A stretch of DNA of 64,000 bases from Cytobacillus oceanisediminis 2691 (lineage in GTDB: Bacteria; Bacillota; Bacilli; Bacillales; Cytobacillaceae). Below, in pieces: positions 1 to 6,900 of this stretch. The stretch lies in contig NZ_CP015506.1 in assembly GCF_000294775.2 (NCBI RefSeq), positions 2,083,501-2,147,500 of the forward strand. Direction: 5' to 3'. The notes under the pieces are model-generated. The model made no database searches. It had not been told where the DNA came from and was given only the letters and a program-made list of their open reading frames with translations. Numbering within the stretch: position 1 is the first letter of the stretch; each line of letters begins with the position of its first letter. Made by a program: the position numbers and the translations under genes.

Positions 1-416
1 TTAAATTCTTCATCGGTTATGATGCCAGCTGCTTTAAGATCTGCAAACTTTTTTAATTCATCTGCACCTGAAGATACAGGAGAAGATCCACTTTCTAATT
101 TATCTTGATAAGATTCAATAAGTTCTTTTGCTTTTAGAAATTCCTCATACTGTTTCTTTGTATCAAAAGTGATTGTATTTTCATCTTTTACCACATCAGT
201 CATTTTTCTTCCCTTTTGTTCTGATGAACCTGAGAAAGCAAATTGTATAAATCCTACAGTTAAGCCTGGCTTTTTCACTTGAATCCCCGTAATAGACTTA
301 ATACGTATTTCCTTTTCTCCCTTTCCACCACCAAAAATACGACCGAACTTCAAAATAACCTTAGATGGTGTAACTGTTAATGTACCGTTCTTTCCTTTTA
401 AAACTAAATCACTCAT
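1..416 (-). CDS. DUF4429/SHOCT domain protein, C-terminus cut by window edge
   Basis: Reading the minus strand from the ATG at 416 gives an open frame of 138 codons that runs off the left edge, so the stop lies outside. The N-terminal part (MSDLVLKGKNGTLTV...) resembles DUF4429, a PH-like fold of unknown function found in Firmicutes. After a serine/glycine linker, the last visible residues (ADELKKFADLKAAGIITDEEF) match a SHOCT motif, a short C-terminal oligomerisation helix pair. It is probably a cytoplasmic small-regulator or membrane-associated protein; the function is not known. It is transcribed in the same direction as the XRE gene at 507-707. Confidence 0.7.
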   Translation of the reverse strand, partial: MSDLVLKGKNGTLTVTPSKVILKFGRIFGGGKGEKEIRIKSITGIQVKKPGLTVGFIQFAFSGSSEQKGRKMTDVVKDENTITFDTKKQYEEFLKAKELIESYQDKLESGSSPVSSGADELKKFADLKAAGIITDEEF

Positions 417-506
417 TCCAAATCCCCCTCATTAATCCTTATATTTTCTAATTTAATTATATACGAGATTTGATTTATAAAGTTTCATTTTTTTCCAATT
501 TAGTAA

Positions 507-707
507 TTATTTTCGCTCATATAGATCATCTACTTTAACACCCAATAAATCAGCTAATATGAACGCTTTATCCAAGGGAGGATAGGATCTTCCAGCTAAC
601 CAATTAGACAATTGTGTAGGTGTAATTCCGATTTTTTTTGCTACGTATTTTTTCATTAATCCTCTTTCCTCAATCCAATAGCCGATTTTACATTCCATAC
701 TAGCCAT
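507..707 (-). CDS. XRE-family helix-turn-helix regulator
   Basis: This 66-residue protein is almost entirely one Cro/CI-type HTH domain: helix 2-3 region VAKKIGITPTQLSNWLAGRSYPP followed by the typical DKAFILADLLGVKVDDLYE tail. An SD-like GAGGTG lies six bases before the ATG at 707; a second ATG four codons in is possible. It is transcribed away from the cassette starting at 1043, the usual arrangement of an element repressor and the operon it controls. A TTGTACAA palindrome at 739-746 lies just upstream and could be its operator. That it represses the cassette is inferred from position only. Confidence 0.8.
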   Translation of the reverse strand: MASMECKIGYWIEERGLMKKYVAKKIGITPTQLSNWLAGRSYPPLDKAFILADLLGVKVDDLYERK

Positions 708-738
708 ATAAACACCTCATGAAGGTATTCTCTCTATG

Positions 739-746
739 TTGTACAA
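739..746. promoter_or_regulatory. TTGTACAA palindrome, candidate operator of the XRE gene
   Basis: A perfect 8-bp palindrome lies 32 bases upstream of the XRE start. A related half-site, AGTACAAG, occurs near 790. Small XRE repressors commonly bind such short dyads in the divergent region; binding here is inferred. Confidence 0.35.
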
Positions 747-836
747 ACCCTTTCAAAATAAAAATGAATTTTAATCAAAAAAAATTTGGAGTACAAGATA
801 ACTTTTCAGCATTTGCCCATATAGATATTTTAACTA

Positions 837-914
837 GCAAATATATCAGTAAATACATTTACAAATATAGCAATAAATATATCTGCTAAATGTTTATATC
901 CAAATATATTTCTA
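837..914. repeat. AT-rich short repeats (AAATATAT family) upstream of the orphan cassette
   Basis: Within the 335-base stretch without a gene (708-1042), copies of AAATATAT-type words recur (near 839, 874 and 902), interleaved with AAATACA and AAATATAG, giving an extremely AT-rich block. This could be an operator array, a DNA-unwinding region or simply AT-rich spacer. No clean period is visible by eye. Confidence 0.3.
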
Positions 915-971
915 CCGTGTCCATCCATTAATAATAAACAATTTTAAAAAACATTTAGAGAGACATGTGAC

Positions 972-1015
972 CGGGAAGGAAGGAGAGGGGGCACGGGGGG
1001 GGGAGAGGAAGGAAA
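972..1015 (+). other. G-rich polypurine tract
   Basis: About 44 bases are almost purely G and A on the plus strand, with G runs of 3, 4-5 and 9 separated by GGAAGGA-type purines, interrupted only by two C bases. Such a tract directly beside an AT-rich block is unusual for this genome and could form a G-quadruplex or triplex. It lies upstream of the first cassette gene at 1043. Confidence 0.45.
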
Positions 1016-1042
1016 CCAATTTTAATTAAGGGAGAGAGATAA

Positions 1043-1153
1043 ATGATAAAATTTGTCCTTATCGGTAGTTACATTGTTCATAAAATTTATTGGAAACATG
1101 CTAATAAAAAGGTGTTAATTTCATGGAATAGCTTTTTTAAGGATGTGGCTTAG
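1043..1153 (+). CDS. 36-aa peptide, first gene of the orphan cassette
   Basis: A short frame begins with ATG after a GGGAGAGAG ribosome-binding site and encodes MIKFVLIGSYIVHKIYW... with a hydrophobic N-terminus and a basic tail. Its TAG stop is immediately followed by the ATG of the next gene, which suggests translational coupling. No family is recognised. Support is the good SD and the exact abutment with the next gene. Confidence 0.5.
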   Translation: MIKFVLIGSYIVHKIYWKHANKKVLISWNSFFKDVA

Positions 1154-1531
1154 ATGAGAGGAACAGCTTATCCAATTATTGCAGATAAACTAAAAACTAA
1201 GTATGAAAGCTTTAAATGGAATCAGCATGAACCAGGTATGGATGTTTTCACCGATCTTAATAAAGTAAAAACTTATTGTGGAAACTTTGGAGATTCAGTT
1301 CAGGAAACGACTTGTTGGTTAGACACGTTTAATTGGAGCATTATGAAACAAACAAAGCTTTCTGAAGATATATACCAGTTTATCTCCCATAGATCAGGTA
1401 TCGTAAGAAGGTCAATTGATAATGAAGTTGAGAATTTTCATATCAATTGGGAAGCACTCGATCCAATAAAAGATACTGTCCTTGAGCAATTCAAGAAAGG
1501 AGTATTTAACTTTATTGATCTAATGATTTAG
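1154..1531 (+). CDS. Conserved 125-aa protein of the FtsK/RRF cassette
   Basis: The function is unknown. The protein is soluble and acidic, and it resembles the 125-aa product at 17722-18099 in the prophage: the best shared block is IYQFISHRSGIVRRS against IYRLISHRVGIVKDS, and both precede a small membrane protein and an FtsK-like ATPase. The size and position recall the helicase-processivity protein HelP that precedes ConQ and NicK in ICEBs1, but no sequence relation to HelP is claimed. The start follows directly on the stop of the 36-aa peptide. Confidence 0.75.
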   Translation: MRGTAYPIIADKLKTKYESFKWNQHEPGMDVFTDLNKVKTYCGNFGDSVQETTCWLDTFNWSIMKQTKLSEDIYQFISHRSGIVRRSIDNEVENFHINWEALDPIKDTVLEQFKKGVFNFIDLMI

Positions 1532-1545
1532 GGAGGGTTAAGCAA

Positions 1546-1890
1546 ATGATACTTGCAGCAAAGAAAAAAGAGGTATTTACGGTGAGTGAGTTTTTAGCCC
1601 GTCAGCCAAAAGAACCTACTCAAAGTAATACACCTCATATTCCATTGTATGGTTACATGGGACTTGATACAACTTCAAGAAGCTTTTTTAGTGAATATGA
1701 TTTCAATACACCTTACTATATAGTTTTTGGAATTGCGGGAGTCCTTTTGGTATCAACCTTAATTGAAAATGTTTTTGTTGCTCATGGTAATCCTCGAAAA
1801 GCTGAACAGGTTAAAGCATTTACTCAATTTGCAATGCCAGTTGTATTTTACATCTTCCTTGCTGTAGGGATATTTAAAGTATTTCTATAA
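1546..1890 (+). CDS. Small membrane protein of the FtsK/RRF cassette
   Basis: This 114-residue protein has about 55 polar residues followed by two hydrophobic helices (about residues 58-74, YYIVFGIAGVLLVSTL, and 94-113, MPVVFYIFLAVGIFKVF). It is preceded by a GGGAGGG-type SD. In the prophage the equivalent slot (18118-18306) is a 62-aa protein with two membrane helices. A membrane partner of the ATPase encoded next is a reasonable inference, with no direct evidence. Confidence 0.7.
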   Translation: MILAAKKKEVFTVSEFLARQPKEPTQSNTPHIPLYGYMGLDTTSRSFFSEYDFNTPYYIVFGIAGVLLVSTLIENVFVAHGNPRKAEQVKAFTQFAMPVVFYIFLAVGIFKVFL

Positions 1891-1901
1891 GAGGTGGTCG
1901 A

Positions 1902-3131
1902 ATGTTCTCTTTGAAGGATTATCTGTATAAACAAAAAGTAAAATCAAAATTATTGGACTGTTTTAGATCTGCAGAAATTTATTTCACAGCAAAGGCTGGC
2001 AATAGAACAGTATATATTTATCCAAGAATCCATTCTGTGAAATACAAAACAAATGAAAAATTCACAGAGGTTGTATTTACATTGCTCAATGGGATGAATC
2101 CTCATGATTTAATGATAAAGAAAAGGTATGTACTAGAGCAGTATTTTGGGAAATCCATTGATTTACCAGGGGATTTAAAGAAGTTTGTGCTCAATATTTA
2201 CGATAAACCTTTGAAACCGGATCTAATTTATAAGTTTGAAGATATTCTGCCTTATTTACACACTGTCGAGAAGAAAAAAGGCAAAGTAGTTAAAATACCA
2301 TTAGAAATGCCAGTTGTTGTAGGTAAAAAGAAAAATGGAAGATTTTTAGTATTAGATATGCTAGAACTTCCTCATGTGATTATCCAAGGGACTACTGGAT
2401 CAGGTAAAAGTTCAGCCATAAGAGTTATTCTTACTACTTTGATTAAGTATAAACGACCAGAGGAGTTAGACATTTACTGTATAGATGGTAAACGTGCTGA
2501 ATTTGGGCTATTTAAGAAGGTGGAACACGTTCAAAAGGTTGTTTACTCAAACAAAGACGCTAGGAAAGTATTAAAAGATGTTACAAAAATGATGTATCAA
2601 AGGGAAGAATTGCTTGATACGTTTGATGTTCCTCATGTTAATGATTTACCGACGGAGCATAAACAGAAGTATATACTTGTTGCTGTTGATGAATTTATTG
2701 AATACCTGGATGACAAGGAATTAATGAGCGATATAATCAAAATTTCATCGAAAGGCAGAGCTGTAGGAATATTCTTATTAGCATCTGCGCAAAGAATGGA
2801 TGCAGATGTTATGGATACAAAAGCAAGAGGAAATTTCAATATTAGAATGAGCTTCAGAGCAGTCGATAAAACAAATGCTATGCTGCTTGGTACTCAGGGA
2901 GCAGAAAAGATTAAACGTGAAGAAAAAGGCAGATTAATTTTAAATTCTGGTGAAATTGAAGAATTACAATCCCCTCATTTGACCTATGACAAAGCAAGGA
3001 ATTTGCTGAATCCTTATATGGTTTCTAAAAGCAATATAAAAGATGTAACAGAGGTTCAGGGTGAGCCATCGTCTGATATTTGTGAAGTCCTAAATGAACC
3101 TCACAAAAATGACTTAGACTTATTTCTGTAG
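1902..3131 (+). CDS. FtsK/SpoIIIE-type DNA translocase (coupling-protein-like ATPase)
   Basis: This 409-residue protein has an FtsK/SpoIIIE ATPase core: Walker A GTTGSGKSS at about 163-171 and Walker B ILVAVDEF ending near 264, followed by a sensor region (SAQRMDADVMDTKARGNFNIRMSFR) typical of ConQ/TcpA-like and FtsK-like proteins. It lacks the N-terminal membrane domain and the C-terminal gamma domain of chromosomal FtsK. It is homologous to the prophage protein at 18303-19457. It likely pumps or channels element DNA; whether for replication, packaging or transfer is unknown. It sits between the membrane protein and the replication-relaxation gene. Confidence 0.85.
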   Translation: MFSLKDYLYKQKVKSKLLDCFRSAEIYFTAKAGNRTVYIYPRIHSVKYKTNEKFTEVVFTLLNGMNPHDLMIKKRYVLEQYFGKSIDLPGDLKKFVLNIYDKPLKPDLIYKFEDILPYLHTVEKKKGKVVKIPLEMPVVVGKKKNGRFLVLDMLELPHVIIQGTTGSGKSSAIRVILTTLIKYKRPEELDIYCIDGKRAEFGLFKKVEHVQKVVYSNKDARKVLKDVTKMMYQREELLDTFDVPHVNDLPTEHKQKYILVAVDEFIEYLDDKELMSDIIKISSKGRAVGIFLLASAQRMDADVMDTKARGNFNIRMSFRAVDKTNAMLLGTQGAEKIKREEKGRLILNSGEIEELQSPHLTYDKARNLLNPYMVSKSNIKDVTEVQGEPSSDICEVLNEPHKNDLDLFL

Positions 3132-3143
3132 GAGGATAACAAC

Positions 3144-3851
3144 ATGAGAAAACGTGATATGGATATCCTTTATTCATTAGAAAAGTTTAAATGTCTTGAA
3201 CGGGATCAAATAGCTGCTTTGCATTTTTCAAATAACAAGAATCCTATTGTTTCAGTCAACAGGGTTCTGAAAAGGCTCCGAATGGATGGATATGTTTTGG
3301 TGAATACAAACAGATCATTTAAACCCTATATATATTTCTACAATCCCTCCCCAATTAAATTAGACTCACAGAAAATTGATCATTATTTGATGATTGCTCA
3401 AGGTTATATAGATATGAGTAGGTATTCCAAAGTTGAAGATTACAAAATTGAACCTAAAATAGAACACGCTGATTTTATCCCAGATGTTGCTTGTAAATGG
3501 TTAGGAAATGAGTGGTTCTTAGAGTTTCAGAACAGCACATATACAATTAAACAGCTTTATGCCAAGTTGGATAAGTATAAGGAATATCTTGATAAAGGGT
3601 ATTGGAATAATCAAAGAGTGCTTATTATAGGTAAAACAAATCTTAAATTAGATGCTGATGATTATCCCTTTAAAGTTAAGCAGATTAGGAGCATTGAAGA
3701 CCTGAGTGAGACTATTCAGCAATTCAAGGAAATGAAGTATCAGGAGTTTAAGGGTAAGGTTAAGGAAGAAGCTGATGCGACTGTATCAAAGCCTAATGCA
3801 TTCTCTGAGAGCTATAAAAGTAAGGACGGAGTAATTAAGTTTGTATTTTAA
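3144..3851 (+). CDS. Replication-relaxation family protein (Replic_Relax)
   Basis: This 235-residue protein has an N-terminal winged-helix segment (MRKRDMDILYSLEKFKCLERDQIAALHF, two stretches) followed by a domain with the motif WFLEFQNSTYTIKQL. Members of Replic_Relax (PF13814) are encoded by plasmids, ICEs and some phages and have been proposed to act in plasmid relaxation or replication. The prophage copy at 19447-20088 has the same layout (ADIFAVFRKTPFFIEVQKTLYSEKQ). The E-x-Q core and preceding acidic residue recall a nuclease-like fold, which is inference. It is the last gene of the orphan operon. Confidence 0.8.
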   Translation: MRKRDMDILYSLEKFKCLERDQIAALHFSNNKNPIVSVNRVLKRLRMDGYVLVNTNRSFKPYIYFYNPSPIKLDSQKIDHYLMIAQGYIDMSRYSKVEDYKIEPKIEHADFIPDVACKWLGNEWFLEFQNSTYTIKQLYAKLDKYKEYLDKGYWNNQRVLIIGKTNLKLDADDYPFKVKQIRSIEDLSETIQQFKEMKYQEFKGKVKEEADATVSKPNAFSESYKSKDGVIKFVF

Positions 3852-3888
3852 ATGGTTATATTAAATTATTTTATATTGACTGATAATT

Positions 3889-3917
3889 TTGACAAAGTTA
3901 ATATTTGCCCGTATAAT
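3889..3917 (+). promoter_or_regulatory. Consensus sigma-A promoter before the excisionase-like gene
   Basis: TTGACA at 3889-3894, a 17-base spacer and TATAAT at 3912-3917 match the vegetative consensus exactly. The next gene begins 49 bases after the -10 box. An unregulated perfect promoter is rare, so an overlapping repressor site is likely. Confidence 0.75.
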
Positions 3918-3965
3918 AACCAAAGTGTTCTTAAGGACATGAAAAGACAACTATGAGGTGCAAAA

Positions 3966-4157
3966 TTGATAACAACACAGATCAACAGAGAAGAATTACC
4001 CGAAGCATTAACTCCGAGGCATATTCAAGAAATATTACAAATAGGGAAAAAGCAAACATATGAGATGATGGAGAATCCACCATTTCATGTAGTTAAAGTT
4101 GGCAGGTTATACAAAATATCTAAGAAAGCATTTTTTAAGTGGTTTGACGGAGAGTGA
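3966..4157 (+). CDS. Excisionase-like HTH_17 DNA-binding protein (orphan)
   Basis: This 63-residue protein has the MerR-like helix-turn-helix of phage and ICE excisionases: LTPRHIQEILQIGKKQTYEMM, then VVKVGRLYKISKKAFFKWF. The start is TTG, five bases after GAGGTG. It is related in pattern to the tandem pair at 16363-16736 in the prophage. No integrase follows, so either the recombinase gene was lost or the protein acts in trans. It is driven by its own consensus promoter and not by the upstream operon. Confidence 0.75.
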   Translation: MITTQINREELPEALTPRHIQEILQIGKKQTYEMMENPPFHVVKVGRLYKISKKAFFKWFDGE

Positions 4158-4391
4158 GGATTATTCCTTGCTCTTTTTTGGTTCTGAATGGTTCGAAGGG
4201 TGGTTTCGAAAAGAATCGGAAGTAGGTTCTGAACTGTTAGGAAGGTAAAACTAGTTTCTTCTATAATATAAGAATGTTAAACCGGAGTTTAAAAGTATGG
4301 TAGACATATTAGTAGATTAATGGTATATTTTTCTCAATAGAAAAAAGTGATTAGTTAACGTACATAAATCCTTATATATCAACGTTTTTGA
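4158..4391. other. Intergenic region with no gene seen
   Basis: This is part of a 443-base stretch (4158-4600) with no convincing gene. It contains imperfect repeats of a GGTTCTGAA word (near 4170 and 4224), which could be recombination or excisionase sites left by the orphan element. I see no tRNA, no integrase fragment and no clear promoter. Confidence 0.3.
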
Positions 4392-4490
4392 GTGTCTTAT
4401 AATGAAGCCATCTCAGAAGAAGATCAACCAAATGATGAATGCCATGAACAAGCAGACTGGCAAGTAATCAGGGACAAGCATCCCATCTGA
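4392..4490 (+). pseudogene. Possible 3' remnant of a host gene ahead of its terminator
   Basis: A 32-codon frame (VSYNEAISEEDQPNDECHE... ending WQVIRDKHPI) has protein-like composition but no ribosome-binding site, follows an in-frame stop, and is immediately followed by a terminator-like hairpin. This is what the tail of a truncated host gene would look like at the edge of an inserted element. The parent family is not recognised, and it may be chance. Confidence 0.25.
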
Positions 4491-4530
4491 AACCACTTTT
4501 CTGTTACAATACAAGGAAGGTGGTTTTTTA
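4490..4530 (+). terminator. Rho-independent terminator
   Basis: AAACCACTTTTC pairs with GGAAGGTGGTTT (about 12 pairs including G-T) around a loop of about 14 bases, followed by a T run. Confidence 0.55.
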
Positions 4531-4600
4531 TATCCAAAATGAAACCTTCTTTGAAACAGAGCGTATTTATACTATGACAAATCATGAAAGGAACGAGCAA

Positions 4601-5041
4601 ATGAAAAAAGTAATTCTTATAGGGCTCCTTACCGTTTCCATGTTATTAAGCGGCTGTTCCGTTCTGGGAGAAGTGAATAATTCCATTGACTATGTTAATG
4701 AAGCGACTGAGCATATCAATACATTAAGCGACTTTGCTGAAGAGGCGCCGCAAATGATTCAGGAGGCGGCAGCGGATCCGGCATTAAAGCAGGAACTTGA
4801 AGACAGATTGACGACACTTAAGCAGGAAGTTGAAGAGTTTATCGCCCTTCAGGATATCCCGACGCTGGCAGAGGGTGTTCATCAGGAGCTGGTTACACAG
4901 AATGAAGCGCTTCTGGCTGAGATCAATAAAGTATTGGAGAACGGCAGCCTAGCATTGGATCAGCTGGAGAACTCAGAGCTATTCACTACCATTAATGAAG
5001 CAACAAGCCTGATCAACCGAATAGAAGCATTAGGGCAATAA
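4601..5041 (+). CDS. DUF6376-type lipoprotein
   Basis: This 146-residue protein starts with a lipoprotein signal: MKKVILIGLLTVSMLLSGC, with the lipobox LLSGC placing the modified cysteine at residue 19. The mature part is acidic and helical (VNNSIDYVNEATEHINTLSDFA, two stretches) and ends NRIEALGQ, as in DUF6376 proteins of Bacillus. It is anchored to the outer face of the membrane; the function is unknown. The frame is open upstream to about 4520, but the ATG at 4601 gives the signal peptide and has AAAGGA eight bases before it. It appears monocistronic and ends at a terminator. Confidence 0.85.
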   Translation: MKKVILIGLLTVSMLLSGCSVLGEVNNSIDYVNEATEHINTLSDFAEEAPQMIQEAAADPALKQELEDRLTTLKQEVEEFIALQDIPTLAEGVHQELVTQNEALLAEINKVLENGSLALDQLENSELFTTINEATSLINRIEALGQ

Positions 5042-5064
5042 AGCATCCAAAGGGGTGCTTTTTT
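5041..5064 (+). terminator. Rho-independent terminator
   Basis: AAGCATCC pairs with GGGTGCTT around a short loop, followed directly by six T bases. It overlaps the last base of the lipoprotein stop codon. Confidence 0.8.
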
Positions 5065-5147
5065 CTTGCGAGAAAAAATCTTCCTTATTTTCTCAATATT
5101 TGATAAACTATTTAAGCTATTATGTTTCGAATTTCGGAGGATGGGGT

Positions 5148-6896
5148 ATGAAGGTTTTTTTTGATTTGATGTGGTTTTTTAAGCAGGAGAAAAAGGCTTA
5201 TGTAAACGGGATTATTCTGCTGTTATTTGTGGCAATGCTTCAGCTGGTTCCGCCAAAGGTGGTCGGCATTGTGGTCGACTCGATTAAAAATGGCGAGCTG
5301 ACTGCAAAAGCCTTATTAATGTGGATAGGAATACTTGCTGTTACAGCCCTCATGATGTATGTGCTCCGCTATTATTGGCGCATCATGATTTTTGGATCAG
5401 CGGTTAAGCTGTCCAAACTCCTGCGCAACAGGCTTTATCAGCATTTTACGAATATGTCACAGTCCTTCTACCAGAAAAAGCGGGTGGGGGACTTGATGGC
5501 CCATGCAACAAATGATCTGCAGGCGATTCAGCAGACGGCAGGAGCGGGGGTCCTCACATTTGTCGATTCACTGGCGACAGGCGGGTTCGTTATCATCGCC
5601 ATGGCGACAACAATCAGCTGGAAGCTTACACTTATCAGTCTGATTCCGATGCCGTTCATGGCACTTTTGACAAGCTGGTATGGAACACTTCTTCATAAAC
5701 GGTTCCACAAAGCACAGGAGGCTTTTTCTTCACTAAATGACAAAACTCAGGAAAGTGTTTCAGGAATTAAAGTGATTAAGACATTCGGCCAGGAAAAAGA
5801 AGATATTGAAGATTTCCGCAGGCAGTCTGAAGATGTAGTGCAAAAAAACATTTCTGTTGCACGTGTTGATTCTTTGTTTGATCCGACGATCAGCATTATT
5901 GTAGGGATCTCTTTCTTCCTATCTATTGCATTTGGATCAAGATATGTGATTGCAGGAGAGCTGACAATCGGGCAGCTGGTTTCATTTACTACCTATCTAG
6001 GTCTCCTTATTTGGCCCATGCTCGCATTTGGCTGGCTGTTCAACATTGTTGAGAGAGGCCGCGCCTCCTATGATCGAGTCTCTGTGCTTCTAGCAGAAGA
6101 AATCGATATTAAGGATGATGAGACTGGCATCAATGAAGTTCCTAGCGGAGATATTGAGTACAGGATTGAGGAGTTCGCCTATCCGGGTGAACAGGAAGCG
6201 CTTCTTAAGGATATTCATTTTAGGCTGGAAAGAGGAGAGACTCTCGGCATAGCAGGTAAAACGGGTGCGGGCAAAACCACACTGCTGAAGCTATTGATCC
6301 GTGAGTTTGAAGACTATAAAGGGGAAATTCTTTTTGCCGGACATCCTATTAACCGCTATAAAATCGATAAGCTGAGGGAAGCAGTTGGCTATGTCCCGCA
6401 GGAGCACTTCCTGTTCTCGGCCACCGTTGCTGAAAATATAGCTTTCACGAGACCGGATGCAGACCTTGAAGATATTTATACGGCGGCGAAACTGGCCAAT
6501 ATCCATGAAGATATTCTCGAATTCACAGATGGCTATAAAACCGTTGTGGGTGAAAGAGGGGTCTCTCTTTCCGGAGGACAGAAGCAGCGTATTTCTATTG
6601 CACGAGCCCTTCTGGTGAAACCGGAGGTATTGATTTTGGATGATTCCCTTTCTGCCGTTGATGCGAAAACGGAGGAAGCGATTCTCACTTCATTGCGTGG
6701 TGAGCGGGCAGGCAAGACAACGATCATAACCGCTCACAGGCTGAGCGCCATTCAGCACGCGAATCTGATATTGGTGCTGGATGAAGGGAAAATTGTTCAG
6801 CGGGGTTCACATGATGAACTGATGGCTGAAGAAGGCTGGTATAAGAATATGTATCTGCGCCAGCAGCTGGAAGAGCTTGTGGAGCATGGGGGATAA
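5148..6896 (+). CDS. bmrC: Heterodimeric ABC multidrug exporter half, BmrC/YheI-like
   Basis: This 582-residue protein is a type IV ABC exporter half: six membrane helices over about residues 1-310, then a nucleotide-binding domain with Walker A GIAGKTGAGKTT, signature LSGGQ and Walker B VLILDDSLSAVD. The residue after Walker B is Asp instead of the catalytic Glu, the degenerate half-site expected for BmrC of the BmrCD pair. The ATG at 5148 has GGAGG eight bases upstream; the frame is open earlier but lacks an SD. The next gene encodes the partner, beginning four bases after the stop. The family exports drugs; the substrate here is unknown. Confidence 0.85.
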   Translation: MKVFFDLMWFFKQEKKAYVNGIILLLFVAMLQLVPPKVVGIVVDSIKNGELTAKALLMWIGILAVTALMMYVLRYYWRIMIFGSAVKLSKLLRNRLYQHFTNMSQSFYQKKRVGDLMAHATNDLQAIQQTAGAGVLTFVDSLATGGFVIIAMATTISWKLTLISLIPMPFMALLTSWYGTLLHKRFHKAQEAFSSLNDKTQESVSGIKVIKTFGQEKEDIEDFRRQSEDVVQKNISVARVDSLFDPTISIIVGISFFLSIAFGSRYVIAGELTIGQLVSFTTYLGLLIWPMLAFGWLFNIVERGRASYDRVSVLLAEEIDIKDDETGINEVPSGDIEYRIEEFAYPGEQEALLKDIHFRLERGETLGIAGKTGAGKTTLLKLLIREFEDYKGEILFAGHPINRYKIDKLREAVGYVPQEHFLFSATVAENIAFTRPDADLEDIYTAAKLANIHEDILEFTDGYKTVVGERGVSLSGGQKQRISIARALLVKPEVLILDDSLSAVDAKTEEAILTSLRGERAGKTTIITAHRLSAIQHANLILVLDEGKIVQRGSHDELMAEEGWYKNMYLRQQLEELVEHGG

Positions 6897-6900
6897 GACG

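Noticed and set aside
1154-1531. Naming the 125-aa protein HelP
   Set aside because: Only size and gene order match ICEBs1 HelP; I see no sequence motif that would support the name.
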